This document shows, in pieces, positions 1 to 15,000 of a stretch of 64,000 nucleotides of DNA; positions within the stretch are counted from its first letter, which is position 1; each line of letters opens with the position of its first letter. The notes beneath the pieces were generated by a model. It was given only the letters and a program-made list of their open reading frames with translations, did no database searches and had not been told where the DNA came from. Made by a program: the position numbers and the translations under genes. Origin of the DNA: Salinivibrio kushneri (GTDB taxonomy: Bacteria > Pseudomonadota > Gammaproteobacteria > Enterobacterales > Vibrionaceae); assembly GCF_027286325.1 (NCBI RefSeq), contig NZ_CP114588.1:2257317-2321316 (forward strand). Direction: 5' to 3'.

Positions 1-3000
1 AAGTCGATAGTCGGTAGATCCGCATTGTCCGCATCCAACGTCGCGGTTTCTGTGTCGCTCGCTGGGTTGCCCGCGCTGTCCGTCACGGATGCAACCACGG
101 TGATGTTGCCATCAACCAGACCGGCTGCGCTTAGGTCTTCCGTGGTGCTGAACGTACCGTCCGCTTGAACGGTCGCCTCGAACTCGGCGGTGTTGGCTGG
201 GTCCGCGCTGTCGGTCACGGTCAAGGTCACTGTCTGACCGGCTTCGACGTTGTCAGTTGTACCGTCCAACGTCACCGCATCCGCTTCGCTCGCGCTGAGG
301 TTGCCATCGCCTACCGCATTCAAGTCGATAGTCGGTAGATCCGCATTGTCCGCATCCAACGTCGCGGTTTCTGTGTCGCTCGCTGGGTTGCCCGCGCTGT
401 CCGTCACGGATGCAACCACGGTGATGTTGCCATCAACCAGACCGGCTGCGCTTAGGTCTTCCGTGGTGCTGAACGTACCGTCCGCTTGAACGGTCGCCTC
501 GAACTCGGCGGTGTTGGCTGGGTCCGCGCTGTCGGTCACGGTCAAGGTCACTGTCTGACCGGCTTCGACGTTGTCAGTTGTACCGTCCAACGTCACCGCA
601 TCCGCTTCGCTCGCGCTGAGGTTGCCATCGCCTACCGCATTCAAGTCGATAGTCGGTAGATCCGCATTGTCCGCATCCAACGTCGCGGTTTCTGTGTCGC
701 TCGCTGGGTTGCCCGCGCTGTCCGTCACGGATGCAACCACGGTGATGTTGCCATCAACCAGACCGGCTGCGCTTAGGTCTTCCGTGGTGCTGAACGTACC
801 GTCCGCTTGAACGGTCGCCTCGAACTCGGCGGTGTTGGCTGGGTCCGCGCTGTCGGTCACGGTCAAGGTCACTGTCTGACCGGCTTCGACGTTGTCAGTT
901 GTACCGTCCAACGTCACCGCATCCGCTTCGCTCGCGCTGAGGTTGCCATCGCCTACCGCATTCAAGTCGATAGTCGGTAGATCCGCATTGTCCGCATCCA
1001 ACGTCGCGGTTTCTGTGTCGCTCGCTGGGTTGCCCGCGCTGTCCGTCACGGATGCAACCACGGTGATGTTGCCATCAACCAGACCGGCTGCGCTTAGGTC
1101 TTCCGTGGTGCTGAACGTACCGTCCGCTTGAACGGTCGCCTCGAACTCGGCGGTGTTGGCTGGGTCCGCGCTGTCGGTCACGGTCAAGGTCACTGTCTGA
1201 CCGGCTTCGACGTTGTCAGTTGTACCGTCCAACGTCACCGCATCCGCTTCGCTCGCGCTGAGGTTGCCATCGCCTACCGCATTCAAGTCGATAGTCGGTA
1301 GATCCGCATTGTCCGCATCCAACGTCGCGGTTTCTGTGTCGCTCGCTGGGTTGCCCGCGCTGTCCGTCACGGATGCAACCACGGTGATGTTGCCATCAAC
1401 CAGACCGGCTGCGCTTAGGTCTTCCGTGGTGCTGAACGTACCGTCCGCTTGAACGGTCGCCTCGAACTCGGCGGTGTTGGCTGGGTCCGCGCTGTCGGTC
1501 ACGGTCAAGGTCACTGTCTGACCGGCTTCGACGTTGTCAGTTGTACCGTCCAACGTCACCGCATCCGCTTCGCTCGCGCTGAGGTTGCCATCGCCTACCG
1601 CATTCAAGTCGATAGTCGGTAGATCCGCATTGTCCGCATCCAACGTCGCGGTTTCTGTGTCGCTCGCTGGGTTGCCCGCGCTGTCCGTCACGGATGCAAC
1701 CACGGTGATGTTGCCATCAACCAGACCGGCTGCGCTTAGGTCTTCCGTGGTGCTGAACGTACCGTCCGCTTGAACGGTCGCCTCGAACTCGGCGGTGTTG
1801 GCTGGGTCCGCGCTGTCGGTCACGGTCAAGGTCACTGTCTGACCGGCTTCGACGTTGTCAGTTGTACCGTCCAACGTCACCGCATCCGCTTCGCTCGCGC
1901 TGAGGTTGCCATCGCCTACCGCATTCAAGTCGATAGTCGGTAGATCCGCATTGTCCGCATCCAACGTCGCGGTTTCTGTGTCGCTCGCTGGGTTGCCCGC
2001 GCTGTCCGTCACGGATGCAACCACGGTGATGTTGCCATCAACCAGACCGGCTGCGCTTAGGTCTTCCGTGGTGCTGAACGTACCGTCCGCTTGAACGGTC
2101 GCCTCGAACTCGGCGGTGTTGGCTGGGTCCGCGCTGTCGGTCACGGTCAAGGTCACTGTCTGACCGGCTTCGACGTTGTCAGTTGTACCGTCCAACGTCA
2201 CCGCATCCGCTTCGCTCGCGCTGAGGTTGCCATCGCCTACCGCATTCAAGTCGATAGTCGGTAGATCCGCATTGTCCGCATCCAACGTCGCGGTTTCTGT
2301 GTCGCTCGCTGGGTTGCCCGCGCTGTCCGTCACGGATGCAACCACGGTGATGTTGCCATCAACCAGACCGGCTGCGCTTAGGTCTTCCGTGGTGCTGAAC
2401 GTACCGTCCGCTTGAACGGTCGCCTCGAACTCGGCGGTGTTGGCTGGGTCCGCGCTGTCGGTCACGGTCAAGGTCACTGTCTGACCGGCTTCGACGTTGT
2501 CAGTTGTACCGTCCAACGTCACCGCATCCGCTTCGCTCGCGCTGAGGTTGCCATCGCCTACCGCATTCAAGTCGATAGTCGGTAGATCCGCATTGTCCGC
2601 ATCCAACGTCGCGGTTTCTGTGTCGCTCGCTGGGTTGCCCGCGCTGTCCGTCACGGATGCAACCACGGTGATGTTGCCATCAACCAGACCGGCTGCGCTT
2701 AGGTCTTCCGTGGTGCTGAACGTACCGTCCGCTTGAACGGTCGCCTCGAACTCGGCGGTGTTGGCTGGGTCCGCGCTGTCGGTCACGGTCAAGGTCACTG
2801 TCTGACCGGCTTCGACGTTGTCAGTTGTACCGTCCAACGTCACCGCATCCGCTTCGCTCGCGCTGAGGTTGCCATCGCCTACCGCATTCAAGTCGATAGT
2901 CGGTAGATCCGCATTGTCCGCATCCAACGTCGCGGTTTCTGTGTCGCTCGCTGGGTTGCCCGCGCTGTCCGTCACGGATGCAACCACGGTGATGTTGCCA

Positions 3001-6000
3001 TCAACCAGACCGGCTGCGCTTAGGTCTTCCGTGGTGCTGAACGTACCGTCCGCTTGAACGGTCGCCTCGAACTCGGCGGTGTTGGCTGGGTCCGCGCTGT
3101 CGGTCACGGTCAAGGTCACTGTCTGACCGGCTTCGACGTTGTCAGTTGTACCGTCCAACGTCACCGCATCCGCTTCGCTCGCGCTGAGGTTGCCATCGCC
3201 TACCGCATTCAAGTCGATAGTCGGTAGATCCGCATTGTCCGCATCCAACGTCGCGGTTTCTGTGTCGCTCGCTGGGTTGCCCGCGCTGTCCGTCACGGAT
3301 GCAACCACGGTGATGTTGCCATCAACCAGACCGGCTGCGCTTAGGTCTTCCGTGGTGCTGAACGTACCGTCCGCTTGAACGGTCGCCTCGAACTCGGCGG
3401 TGTTGGCTGGGTCCGCGCTGTCGGTCACGGTCAAGGTCACTGTCTGACCGGCTTCGACGTTGTCAGTTGTACCGTCCAACGTCACCGCATCCGCTTCGCT
3501 CGCGCTGAGGTTGCCATCGCCTACCGCATTCAAGTCGATAGTCGGTAGATCCGCATTGTCCGCATCCAACGTCGCGGTTTCTGTGTCGCTCGCTGGGTTG
3601 CCCGCGCTGTCCGTCACGGATGCAACCACGGTGATGTTGCCATCAACCAGACCGGCTGCGCTTAGGTCTTCCGTGGTGCTGAACGTACCGTCCGCTTGAA
3701 CGGTCGCCTCGAACTCGGCGGTGTTGGCTGGGTCCGCGCTGTCGGTCACGGTCAAGGTCACTGTCTGACCGGCTTCGACGTTGTCAGTTGTACCGTCCAA
3801 CGTCACCGCATCCGCTTCGCTCGCGCTGAGGTTGCCATCGCCTACCGCATTCAAGTCGATAGTCGGTAGATCCGCATTGTCCGCATCCAACGTCGCGGTT
3901 TCTGTGTCGCTCGCTGGGTTGCCCGCGCTGTCCGTCACGGATGCAACCACGGTGATGTTGCCATCAACCAGACCGGCTGCGCTTAGGTCTTCCGTGGTGC
4001 TGAACGTACCGTCCGCTTGAACGGTCGCCTCGAACTCGGCGGTGTTGGCTGGGTCCGCGCTGTCGGTCACGGTCAAGGTCACTGTCTGACCGGCTTCGAC
4101 GTTGTCAGTTGTACCGTCCAACGTCACCGCATCCGCTTCGCTCGCGCTGAGGTTGCCATCGCCTACCGCATTCAAGTCGATAGTCGGTAGATCCGCATTG
4201 TCCGCATCCAACGTCGCGGTTTCTGTGTCGCTCGCTGGGTTGCCCGCGCTGTCCGTCACGGATGCAACCACGGTGATGTTGCCATCAACCAGACCGGCTG
4301 CGCTTAGGTCTTCCGTGGTGCTGAACGTACCGTCCGCTTGAACGGTCGCCTCGAACTCGGCGGTGTTGGCTGGGTCCGCGCTGTCGGTCACGGTCAAGGT
4401 CACTGTCTGACCGGCTTCGACGTTGTCAGTTGTACCGTCCAACGTCACCGCATCCGCTTCGCTCGCGCTGAGGTTGCCATCGCCTACCGCATTCAAGTCG
4501 ATAGTCGGTAGATCCGCATTGTCCGCATCCAACGTCGCGGTTTCTGTGTCGCTCGCTGGGTTGCCCGCGCTGTCCGTCACGGATGCAACCACGGTGATGT
4601 TGCCATCAACCAGACCGGCTGCGCTTAGGTCTTCCGTGGTGCTGAACGTACCGTCCGCTTGAACGGTCGCCTCGAACTCGGCGGTGTTGGCTGGGTCCGC
4701 GCTGTCGGTCACGGTCAAGGTCACTGTCTGACCGGCTTCGACGTTGTCAGTTGTACCGTCCAACGTCACCGCATCCGCTTCGCTCGCGCTGAGGTTGCCA
4801 TCGCCTACCGCATTCAAGTCGATAGTCGGTAGATCCGCATTGTCCGCATCCAACGTCGCGGTTTCTGTGTCGCTCGCTGGGTTGCCCGCGCTGTCCGTCA
4901 CGGATGCAACCACGGTGATGTTGCCATCAACCAGACCGGCTGCGCTTAGGTCTTCCGTGGTGCTGAACGTACCGTCCGCTTGAACGGTCGCCTCGAACTC
5001 GGCGGTGTTGGCTGGGTCCGCGCTGTCGGTCACGGTCAAGGTCACTGTCTGACCGGCTTCGACGTTGTCAGTTGTACCGTCCAACGTCACCGCATCCGCT
5101 TCGCTCGCGCTGAGGTTGCCATCGCCTACCGCATTCAAGTCGATAGTCGGTAGATCCGCATTGTCCGCATCCAACGTCGCGGTTTCTGTGTCGCTCGCTG
5201 GGTTGCCCGCGCTGTCCGTCACGGATGCAACCACGGTGATGTTGCCATCAACCAGACCGGCTGCGCTTAGGTCTTCCGTGGTGCTGAACGTACCGTCCGC
5301 TTGAACGGTCGCCTCGAACTCGGCGGTGTTGGCTGGGTCCGCGCTGTCGGTCACGGTCAAGGTCACTGTCTGACCGGCTTCGACGTTGTCAGTTGTACCG
5401 TCCAACGTCACCGCATCCGCTTCGCTCGCGCTGAGGTTGCCATCGCCTACCGCATTCAAGTCGATAGTCGGTAGATCCGCATTGTCCGCATCCAACGTCG
5501 CGGTTTCTGTGTCGCTCGCTGGGTTGCCCGCGCTGTCCGTCACGGATGCAACCACGGTGATGTTGCCATCAACCAGACCGGCTGCGCTTAGGTCTTCCGT
5601 GGTGCTGAACGTACCGTCCGCTTGAACGGTCGCCTCGAACTCGGCGGTGTTGGCTGGGTCCGCGCTGTCGGTCACGGTCAAGGTCACTGTCTGACCGGCT
5701 TCGACGTTGTCAGTTGTACCGTCCAACGTCACCGCATCCGCTTCGCTCGCGCTGAGGTTGCCATCGCCTACCGCATTCAAGTCGATAGTCGGTAGATCCG
5801 CATTGTCCGCATCCAACGTCGCGGTTTCTGTGTCGCTCGCTGGGTTGCCCGCGCTGTCCGTCACGGATGCAACCACGGTGATGTTGCCATCAACCAGACC
5901 GGCTGCGCTTAGGTCTTCCGTGGTGCTGAACGTACCGTCCGCTTGAACGGTCGCCTCGAACTCGGCGGTGTTGGCTGGGTCCGCGCTGTCGGTCACGGTC

Positions 6001-9000
6001 AAGGTCACTGTCTGACCGGCTTCGACGTTGTCAGTTGTACCGTCCAACGTCACCGCATCCGCTTCGCTCGCGCTGAGGTTGCCATCGCCTACCGCATTCA
6101 AGTCGATAGTCGGTAGATCCGCATTGTCCGCATCCAACGTCGCGGTTTCTGTGTCGCTCGCTGGGTTGCCCGCGCTGTCCGTCACGGATGCAACCACGGT
6201 GATGTTGCCATCAACCAGACCGGCTGCGCTTAGGTCTTCCGTGGTGCTGAACGTACCGTCCGCTTGAACGGTCGCCTCGAACTCGGCGGTGTTGGCTGGG
6301 TCCGCGCTGTCGGTCACGGTCAAGGTCACTGTCTGACCGGCTTCGACGTTGTCAGTTGTACCGTCCAACGTCACCGCATCCGCTTCGCTCGCGCTGAGGT
6401 TGCCATCGCCTACCGCATTCAAGTCGATAGTCGGTAGATCCGCATTGTCCGCATCCAACGTCGCGGTTTCTGTGTCGCTCGCTGGGTTGCCCGCGCTGTC
6501 CGTCACGGATGCAACCACGGTGATGTTGCCATCAACCAGACCGGCTGCGCTTAGGTCTTCCGTGGTGCTGAACGTACCGTCCGCTTGAACGGTCGCCTCG
6601 AACTCGGCGGTGTTGGCTGGGTCCGCGCTGTCGGTCACGGTCAAGGTCACTGTCTGACCGGCTTCGACGTTGTCAGTTGTACCGTCCAACGTCACCGCAT
6701 CCGCTTCGCTCGCGCTGAGGTTGCCATCGCCTACCGCATTCAAGTCGATAGTCGGTAGATCCGCATTGTCCGCATCCAACGTCGCGGTTTCTGTGTCGCT
6801 CGCTGGGTTGCCCGCGCTGTCCGTCACGGATGCAACCACGGTGATGTTGCCATCAACCAGACCGGCTGCGCTTAGGTCTTCCGTGGTGCTGAACGTACCG
6901 TCCGCTTGAACGGTCGCCTCGAACTCGGCGGTGTTGGCTGGGTCCGCGCTGTCGGTCACGGTCAAGGTCACTGTCTGACCGGCTTCGACGTTGTCAGTTG
7001 TACCGTCCAACGTCACCGCATCCGCTTCGCTCGCGCTGAGGTTGCCATCGCCTACCGCATTCAAGTCGATAGTCGGTAGATCCGCATTGTCCGCATCCAA
7101 CGTCGCGGTTTCTGTGTCGCTCGCTGGGTTGCCCGCGCTGTCCGTCACGGATGCAACCACGGTGATGTTGCCATCAACCAGACCGGCTGCGCTTAGGTCT
7201 TCCGTGGTGCTGAACGTACCGTCCGCTTGAACGGTCGCCTCGAACTCGGCGGTGTTGGCTGGGTCCGCGCTGTCGGTCACGGTCAAGGTCACTGTCTGAC
7301 CGGCTTCGACGTTGTCAGTTGTACCGTCCAACGTCACCGCATCCGCTTCGCTCGCGCTGAGGTTGCCATCGCCTACCGCATTCAAGTCGATAGTCGGTAG
7401 ATCCGCATTGTCCGCATCCAACGTCGCGGTTTCTGTGTCGCTCGCTGGGTTGCCCGCGCTGTCCGTCACGGATGCAACCACGGTGATGTTGCCATCAACC
7501 AGACCGGCTGCGCTTAGGTCTTCCGTGGTGCTGAACGTACCGTCCGCTTGAACGGTCGCCTCGAACTCGGCGGTGTTGGCTGGGTCCGCGCTGTCGGTCA
7601 CGGTCAAGGTCACTGTCTGACCGGCTTCGACGTTGTCAGTTGTACCGTCCAACGTCACCGCATCCGCTTCGCTCGCGCTGAGGTTGCCATCGCCTACCGC
7701 ATTCAAGTCGATAGTCGGTAGATCCGCATTGTCCGCATCCAACGTCGCGGTTTCTGTGTCGCTCGCTGGGTTGCCCGCGCTGTCCGTCACGGATGCAACC
7801 ACGGTGATGTTGCCATCAACCAGACCGGCTGCGCTTAGGTCTTCCGTGGTGCTGAACGTACCGTCCGCTTGAACGGTCGCCTCGAACTCGGCGGTGTTGG
7901 CTGGGTCCGCGCTGTCGGTCACGGTCAAGGTCACTGTCTGACCGGCTTCGACGTTGTCAGTTGTACCGTCCAACGTCACCGCATCCGCTTCGCTCGCGCT
8001 GAGGTTGCCATCGCCTACCGCATTCAAGTCGATAGTCGGTAGATCCGCATTGTCCGCATCCAACGTCGCGGTTTCTGTGTCGCTCGCTGGGTTGCCCGCG
8101 CTGTCCGTCACGGATGCAACCACGGTGATGTTGCCATCAACCAGACCGGCTGCGCTTAGGTCTTCCGTGGTGCTGAACGTACCGTCCGCTTGAACGGTCG
8201 CCTCGAACTCGGCGGTGTTGGCTGGGTCCGCGCTGTCGGTCACGGTCAAGGTCACTGTCTGACCGGCTTCGACGTTGTCAGTTGTACCGTCCAACGTCAC
8301 CGCATCCGCTTCGCTCGCGCTGAGGTTGCCATCGCCTACCGCATTCAAGTCGATAGTCGGTAGATCCGCATTGTCCGCATCCAACGTCGCGGTTTCTGTG
8401 TCGCTCGCTGGGTTGCCCGCGCTGTCCGTCACGGATGCAACCACGGTGATGTTGCCATCAACCAGACCGGCTGCGCTTAGGTCTTCCGTGGTGCTGAACG
8501 TACCGTCCGCTTGAACGGTCGCCTCGAACTCGGCGGTGTTGGCTGGGTCCGCGCTGTCGGTCACGGTCAAGGTCACTGTCTGACCGGCTTCGACGTTGTC
8601 AGTTGTACCGTCCAACGTCACCGCATCCGCTTCGCTCGCGCTGAGGTTGCCATCGCCTACCGCATTCAAGTCGATAGTCGGTAGATCCGCATTGTCCGCA
8701 TCCAACGTCGCGGTTTCTGTGTCGCTCGCTGGGTTGCCCGCGCTGTCCGTCACGGATGCAACCACGGTGATGTTGCCATCAACCAGACCGGCTGCGCTTA
8801 GGTCTTCCGTGGTGCTGAACGTACCGTCCGCTTGAACGGTCGCCTCGAACTCGGCGGTGTTGGCTGGGTCCGCGCTGTCGGTCACGGTCAAGGTCACTGT
8901 CTGACCGGCTTCGACGTTGTCAGTTGTACCGTCCAACGTCACCGCATCCGCTTCGCTCGCGCTGAGGTTGCCATCGCCTACCGCATTCAAGTCGATAGTC

Positions 9001-12000
9001 GGTAGATCCGCATTGTCCGCATCCAACGTCGCGGTTTCTGTGTCGCTCGCTGGGTTGCCCGCGCTGTCCGTCACGGATGCAACCACGGTGATGTTGCCAT
9101 CAACCAGACCGGCTGCGCTTAGGTCTTCCGTGGTGCTGAACGTACCGTCCGCTTGAACGGTCGCCTCGAACTCGGCGGTGTTGGCTGGGTCCGCGCTGTC
9201 GGTCACGGTCAAGGTCACTGTCTGACCGGCTTCGACGTTGTCAGTTGTACCGTCCAACGTCACCGCATCCGCTTCGCTCGCGCTGAGGTTGCCATCGCCT
9301 ACCGCATTCAAGTCGATAGTCGGTAGATCCGCATTGTCCGCATCCAACGTCGCGGTTTCTGTGTCGCTCGCTGGGTTGCCCGCGCTGTCCGTCACGGATG
9401 CAACCACGGTGATGTTGCCATCAACCAGACCGGCTGCGCTTAGGTCTTCCGTGGTGCTGAACGTACCGTCCGCTTGAACGGTCGCCTCGAACTCGGCGGT
9501 GTTGGCTGGGTCCGCGCTGTCGGTCACGGTCAAGGTCACTGTCTGACCGGCTTCGACGTTGTCAGTTGTACCGTCCAACGTCACCGCATCCGCTTCGCTC
9601 GCGCTGAGGTTGCCATCGCCTACCGCATTCAAGTCGATAGTCGGTAGATCCGCATTGTCCGCATCCAACGTCGCGGTTTCTGTGTCGCTCGCTGGGTTGC
9701 CCGCGCTGTCCGTCACGGATGCAACCACGGTGATGTTGCCATCAACCAGACCGGCTGCGCTTAGGTCTTCCGTGGTGCTGAACGTACCGTCCGCTTGAAC
9801 GGTCGCCTCGAACTCGGCGGTGTTGGCTGGGTCCGCGCTGTCGGTCACGGTCAAGGTCACTGTCTGACCGGCTTCGACGTTGTCAGTTGTACCGTCCAAC
9901 GTCACCGCATCCGCTTCGCTCGCGCTGAGGTTGCCATCGCCTACCGCATTCAAGTCGATAGTCGGTAGATCCGCATTGTCCGCATCCAACGTCGCGGTTT
10001 CTGTGTCGCTCGCTGGGTTGCCCGCGCTGTCCGTCACGGATGCAACCACGGTGATGTTGCCATCAACCAGACCGGCTGCGCTTAGGTCTTCCGTGGTGCT
10101 GAACGTACCGTCCGCTTGAACGGTCGCCTCGAACTCGGCGGTGTTGGCTGGGTCCGCGCTGTCGGTCACGGTCAAGGTCACTGTCTGACCGGCTTCGACG
10201 TTGTCAGTTGTACCGTCCAACGTCACCGCATCCGCTTCGCTCGCGCTGAGGTTGCCATCGCCTACCGCATTCAAGTCGATAGTCGGTAGATCCGCATTGT
10301 CCGCATCCAACGTCGCGGTTTCTGTGTCGCTCGCTGGGTTGCCCGCGCTGTCCGTCACGGATGCAACCACGGTGATGTTGCCATCAACCAGACCGGCTGC
10401 GCTTAGGTCTTCCGTGGTGCTGAACGTACCGTCCGCTTGAACGGTCGCCTCGAACTCGGCGGTGTTGGCTGGGTCCGCGCTGTCGGTCACGGTCAAGGTC
10501 ACTGTCTGACCGGCTTCGACGTTGTCAGTTGTACCGTCCAACGTCACCGCATCCGCTTCGCTCGCGCTGAGGTTGCCATCGCCTACCGCATTCAAGTCGA
10601 TAGTCGGTAGATCCGCATTGTCCGCATCCAACGTCGCGGTTTCTGTGTCGCTCGCTGGGTTGCCCGCGCTGTCCGTCACGGATGCAACCACGGTGATGTT
10701 GCCATCAACCAGACCGGCTGCGCTTAGGTCTTCCGTGGTGCTGAACGTACCGTCCGCTTGAACGGTCGCCTCGAACTCGGCGGTGTTGGCTGGGTCCGCG
10801 CTGTCGGTCACGGTCAAGGTCACTGTCTGACCGGCTTCGACGTTGTCAGTTGTACCGTCCAACGTCACCGCATCCGCTTCGCTCGCGCTGAGGTTGCCAT
10901 CGCCTACCGCATTCAAGTCGATAGTCGGTAGATCCGCATTGTCCGCATCCAACGTCGCGGTTTCTGTGTCGCTCGCTGGGTTGCCCGCGCTGTCCGTCAC
11001 GGATGCAACCACGGTGATGTTGCCATCAACCAGACCGGCTGCGCTTAGGTCTTCCGTGGTGCTGAACGTACCGTCCGCTTGAACGGTCGCCTCGAACTCG
11101 GCGGTGTTGGCTGGGTCCGCGCTGTCGGTCACGGTCAAGGTCACTGTCTGACCGGCTTCGACGTTGTCAGTTGTACCGTCCAACGTCACCGCATCCGCTT
11201 CGCTCGCGCTGAGGTTGCCATCGCCTACCGCATTCAAGTCGATAGTCGGTAGATCCGCATTGTCCGCATCCAACGTCGCGGTTTCTGTGTCGCTCGCTGG
11301 GTTGCCCGCGCTGTCCGTCACGGATGCAACCACGGTGATGTTGCCATCAACCAGACCGGCTGCGCTTAGGTCTTCCGTGGTGCTGAACGTACCGTCCGCT
11401 TGAACGGTCGCCTCGAACTCGGCGGTGTTGGCTGGGTCCGCGCTGTCGGTCACGGTCAAGGTCACTGTCTGACCGGCTTCGACGTTGTCAGTTGTACCGT
11501 CCAACGTCACCGCATCCGCTTCGCTCGCGCTGAGGTTGCCATCGCCTACCGCATTCAAGTCGATAGTCGGTAGATCCGCATTGTCCGCATCCAACGTCGC
11601 GGTTTCTGTGTCGCTCGCTGGGTTGCCCGCGCTGTCCGTCACGGATGCAACCACGGTGATGTTGCCATCAACCAGACCGGCTGCGCTTAGGTCTTCCGTG
11701 GTGCTGAACGTACCGTCCGCTTGAACGGTCGCCTCGAACTCGGCGGTGTTGGCTGGGTCCGCGCTGTCGGTCACGGTCAAGGTCACTGTCTGACCGGCTT
11801 CGACGTTGTCAGTTGTACCGTCCAACGTCACCGCATCCGCTTCGCTCGCGCTGAGGTTGCCATCGCCTACCGCATTCAAGTCGATAGTCGGTAGATCCGC
11901 ATTGTCCGCATCCAACGTCGCGGTTTCTGTGTCGCTCGCTGGGTTGCCCGCGCTGTCCGTCACGGATGCAACCACGGTGATGTTGCCATCAACCAGACCG

Positions 12001-15000
12001 GCTGCGCTTAGGTCTTCCGTGGTGCTGAACGTACCGTCCGCTTGAACGGTCGCCTCGAACTCGGCGGTGTTGGCTGGGTCCGCGCTGTCGGTCACGGTCA
12101 AGGTCACTGTCTGACCGGCTTCGACGTTGTCAGTTGTACCGTCCAACGTCACCGCATCCGCTTCGCTCGCGCTGAGGTTGCCATCGCCTACCGCATTCAA
12201 GTCGATAGTCGGTAGATCCGCATTGTCCGCATCCAACGTCGCGGTTTCTGTGTCGCTCGCTGGGTTGCCCGCGCTGTCCGTCACGGATGCAACCACGGTG
12301 ATGTTGCCATCAACCAGACCGGCTGCGCTTAGGTCTTCCGTGGTGCTGAACGTACCGTCCGCTTGAACGGTCGCCTCGAACTCGGCGGTGTTGGCTGGGT
12401 CCGCGCTGTCGGTCACGGTCAAGGTCACTGTCTGACCGGCTTCGACGTTGTCAGTTGTACCGTCCAACGTCACCGCATCCGCTTCGCTCGCGCTGAGGTT
12501 GCCATCGCCTACCGCATTCAAGTCGATAGTCGGTAGATCCGCATTGTCCGCATCCAACGTCGCGGTTTCTGTGTCGCTCGCTGGGTTGCCCGCGCTGTCC
12601 GTCACGGATGCAACCACGGTGATGTTGCCATCAACCAGACCGGCTGCGCTTAGGTCTTCCGTGGTGCTGAACGTACCGTCCGCTTGAACGGTCGCCTCGA
12701 ACTCGGCGGTGTTGGCTGGGTCCGCGCTGTCGGTCACGGTCAAGGTCACTGTCTGACCGGCTTCGACGTTGTCAGTTGTACCGTCCAACGTCACCGCATC
12801 CGCTTCGCTCGCGCTGAGGTTGCCATCGCCTACCGCATTCAAGTCGATAGTCGGTAGATCCGCATTGTCCGCATCCAACGTCGCGGTTTCTGTGTCGCTC
12901 GCTGGGTTGCCCGCGCTGTCCGTCACGGATGCAACCACGGTGATGTTGCCATCAACCAGACCGGCTGCGCTTAGGTCTTCCGTGGTGCTGAACGTACCGT
13001 CCGCTTGAACGGTCGCCTCGAACTCGGCGGTGTTGGCTGGGTCCGCGCTGTCGGTCACGGTCAAGGTCACTGTCTGACCGGCTTCGACGTTGTCAGTTGT
13101 ACCGTCCAACGTCACCGCATCCGCTTCGCTCGCGCTGAGGTTGCCATCGCCTACCGCATTCAAGTCGATAGTCGGTAGATCCGCATTGTCCGCATCCAAC
13201 GTCGCGGTTTCTGTGTCGCTCGCTGGGTTGCCCGCGCTGTCCGTCACGGATGCAACCACGGTGATGTTGCCATCAACCAGACCGGCTGCGCTTAGGTCTT
13301 CCGTGGTGCTGAACGTACCGTCCGCTTGAACGGTCGCCTCGAACTCGGCGGTGTTGGCTGGGTCCGCGCTGTCGGTCACGGTCAAGGTCACTGTCTGACC
13401 GGCTTCGACGTTGTCAGTTGTACCGTCCAACGTCACCGCATCCGCTTCGCTCGCGCTGAGGTTGCCATCGCCTACCGCATTCAAGTCGATAGTCGGTAGA
13501 TCCGCATTGTCCGCATCCAACGTCGCGGTTTCTGTGTCGCTCGCTGGGTTGCCCGCGCTGTCCGTCACGGATGCAACCACGGTGATGTTGCCATCAACCA
13601 GACCGGCTGCGCTTAGGTCTTCCGTGGTGCTGAACGTACCGTCCGCTTGAACGGTCGCCTCGAACTCGGCGGTGTTGGCTGGGTCCGCGCTGTCGGTCAC
13701 GGTCAAGGTCACTGTCTGACCGGCTTCGACGTTGTCAGTTGTACCGTCCAACGTCACCGCATCCGCTTCGCTCGCGCTGAGGTTGCCATCGCCTACCGCA
13801 TTCAAGTCGATAGTCGGTAGATCCGCATTGTCCGCATCCAACGTCGCGGTTTCTGTGTCGCTCGCTGGGTTGCCCGCGCTGTCCGTCACGGATGCAACCA
13901 CGGTGATGTTGCCATCAACCAGACCGGCTGCGCTTAGGTCTTCCGTGGTGCTGAACGTACCGTCCGCTTGAACGGTCGCCTCGAACTCGGCGGTGTTGGC
14001 TGGGTCCGCGCTGTCGGTCACGGTCAAGGTCACTGTCTGACCGGCTTCGACGTTGTCAGTTGTACCGTCCAACGTCACCGCATCCGCTTCGCTCGCGCTG
14101 AGGTTGCCATCGCCTACCGCATTCAAGTCGATAGTCGGTAGATCCGCATTGTCCGCATCCAACGTCGCGGTTTCTGTGTCGCTCGCTGGGTTGCCCGCGC
14201 TGTCCGTCACGGATGCAACCACGGTGATGTTGCCATCAACCAGACCGGCTGCGCTTAGGTCTTCCGTGGTGCTGAACGTACCGTCCGCTTGAACGGTCGC
14301 CTCGAACTCGGCGGTGTTGGCTGGGTCCGCGCTGTCGGTCACGGTCAAGGTCACTGTCTGACCGGCTTCGACGTTGTCAGTTGTACCGTCCAACGTCACC
14401 GCATCCGCTTCGCTCGCGCTGAGGTTGCCATCGCCTACCGCATTCAAGTCGATAGTCGGTAGATCCGCATTGTCCGCATCCAACGTCGCGGTTTCTGTGT
14501 CGCTCGCTGGGTTGCCCGCGCTGTCCGTCACGGATGCAACCACGGTGATGTTGCCATCAACCAGACCGGCTGCGCTTAGGTCTTCCGTGGTGCTGAACGT
14601 ACCGTCCGCTTGAACGGTCGCCTCGAACTCGGCGGTGTTGGCTGGGTCCGCGCTGTCGGTCACGGTCAAGGTCACTGTCTGACCGGCTTCGACGTTGTCA
14701 GTTGTACCGTCCAACGTCACCGCATCCGCTTCGCTCGCGCTGAGGTTGCCATCGCCTACCGCATTCAAGTCGATAGTCGGTAGATCCGCATTGTCCGCAT
14801 CCAACGTCGCGGTTTCTGTGTCGCTCGCTGGGTTGCCCGCGCTGTCCGTCACGGATGCAACCACGGTGATGTTGCCATCAACCAGACCGGCTGCGCTTAG
14901 GTCTTCCGTGGTGCTGAACGTACCGTCCGCTTGAACGGTCGCCTCGAACTCGGCGGTGTTGGCTGGGTCCGCGCTGTCGGTCACGGTCAAGGTCACTGTC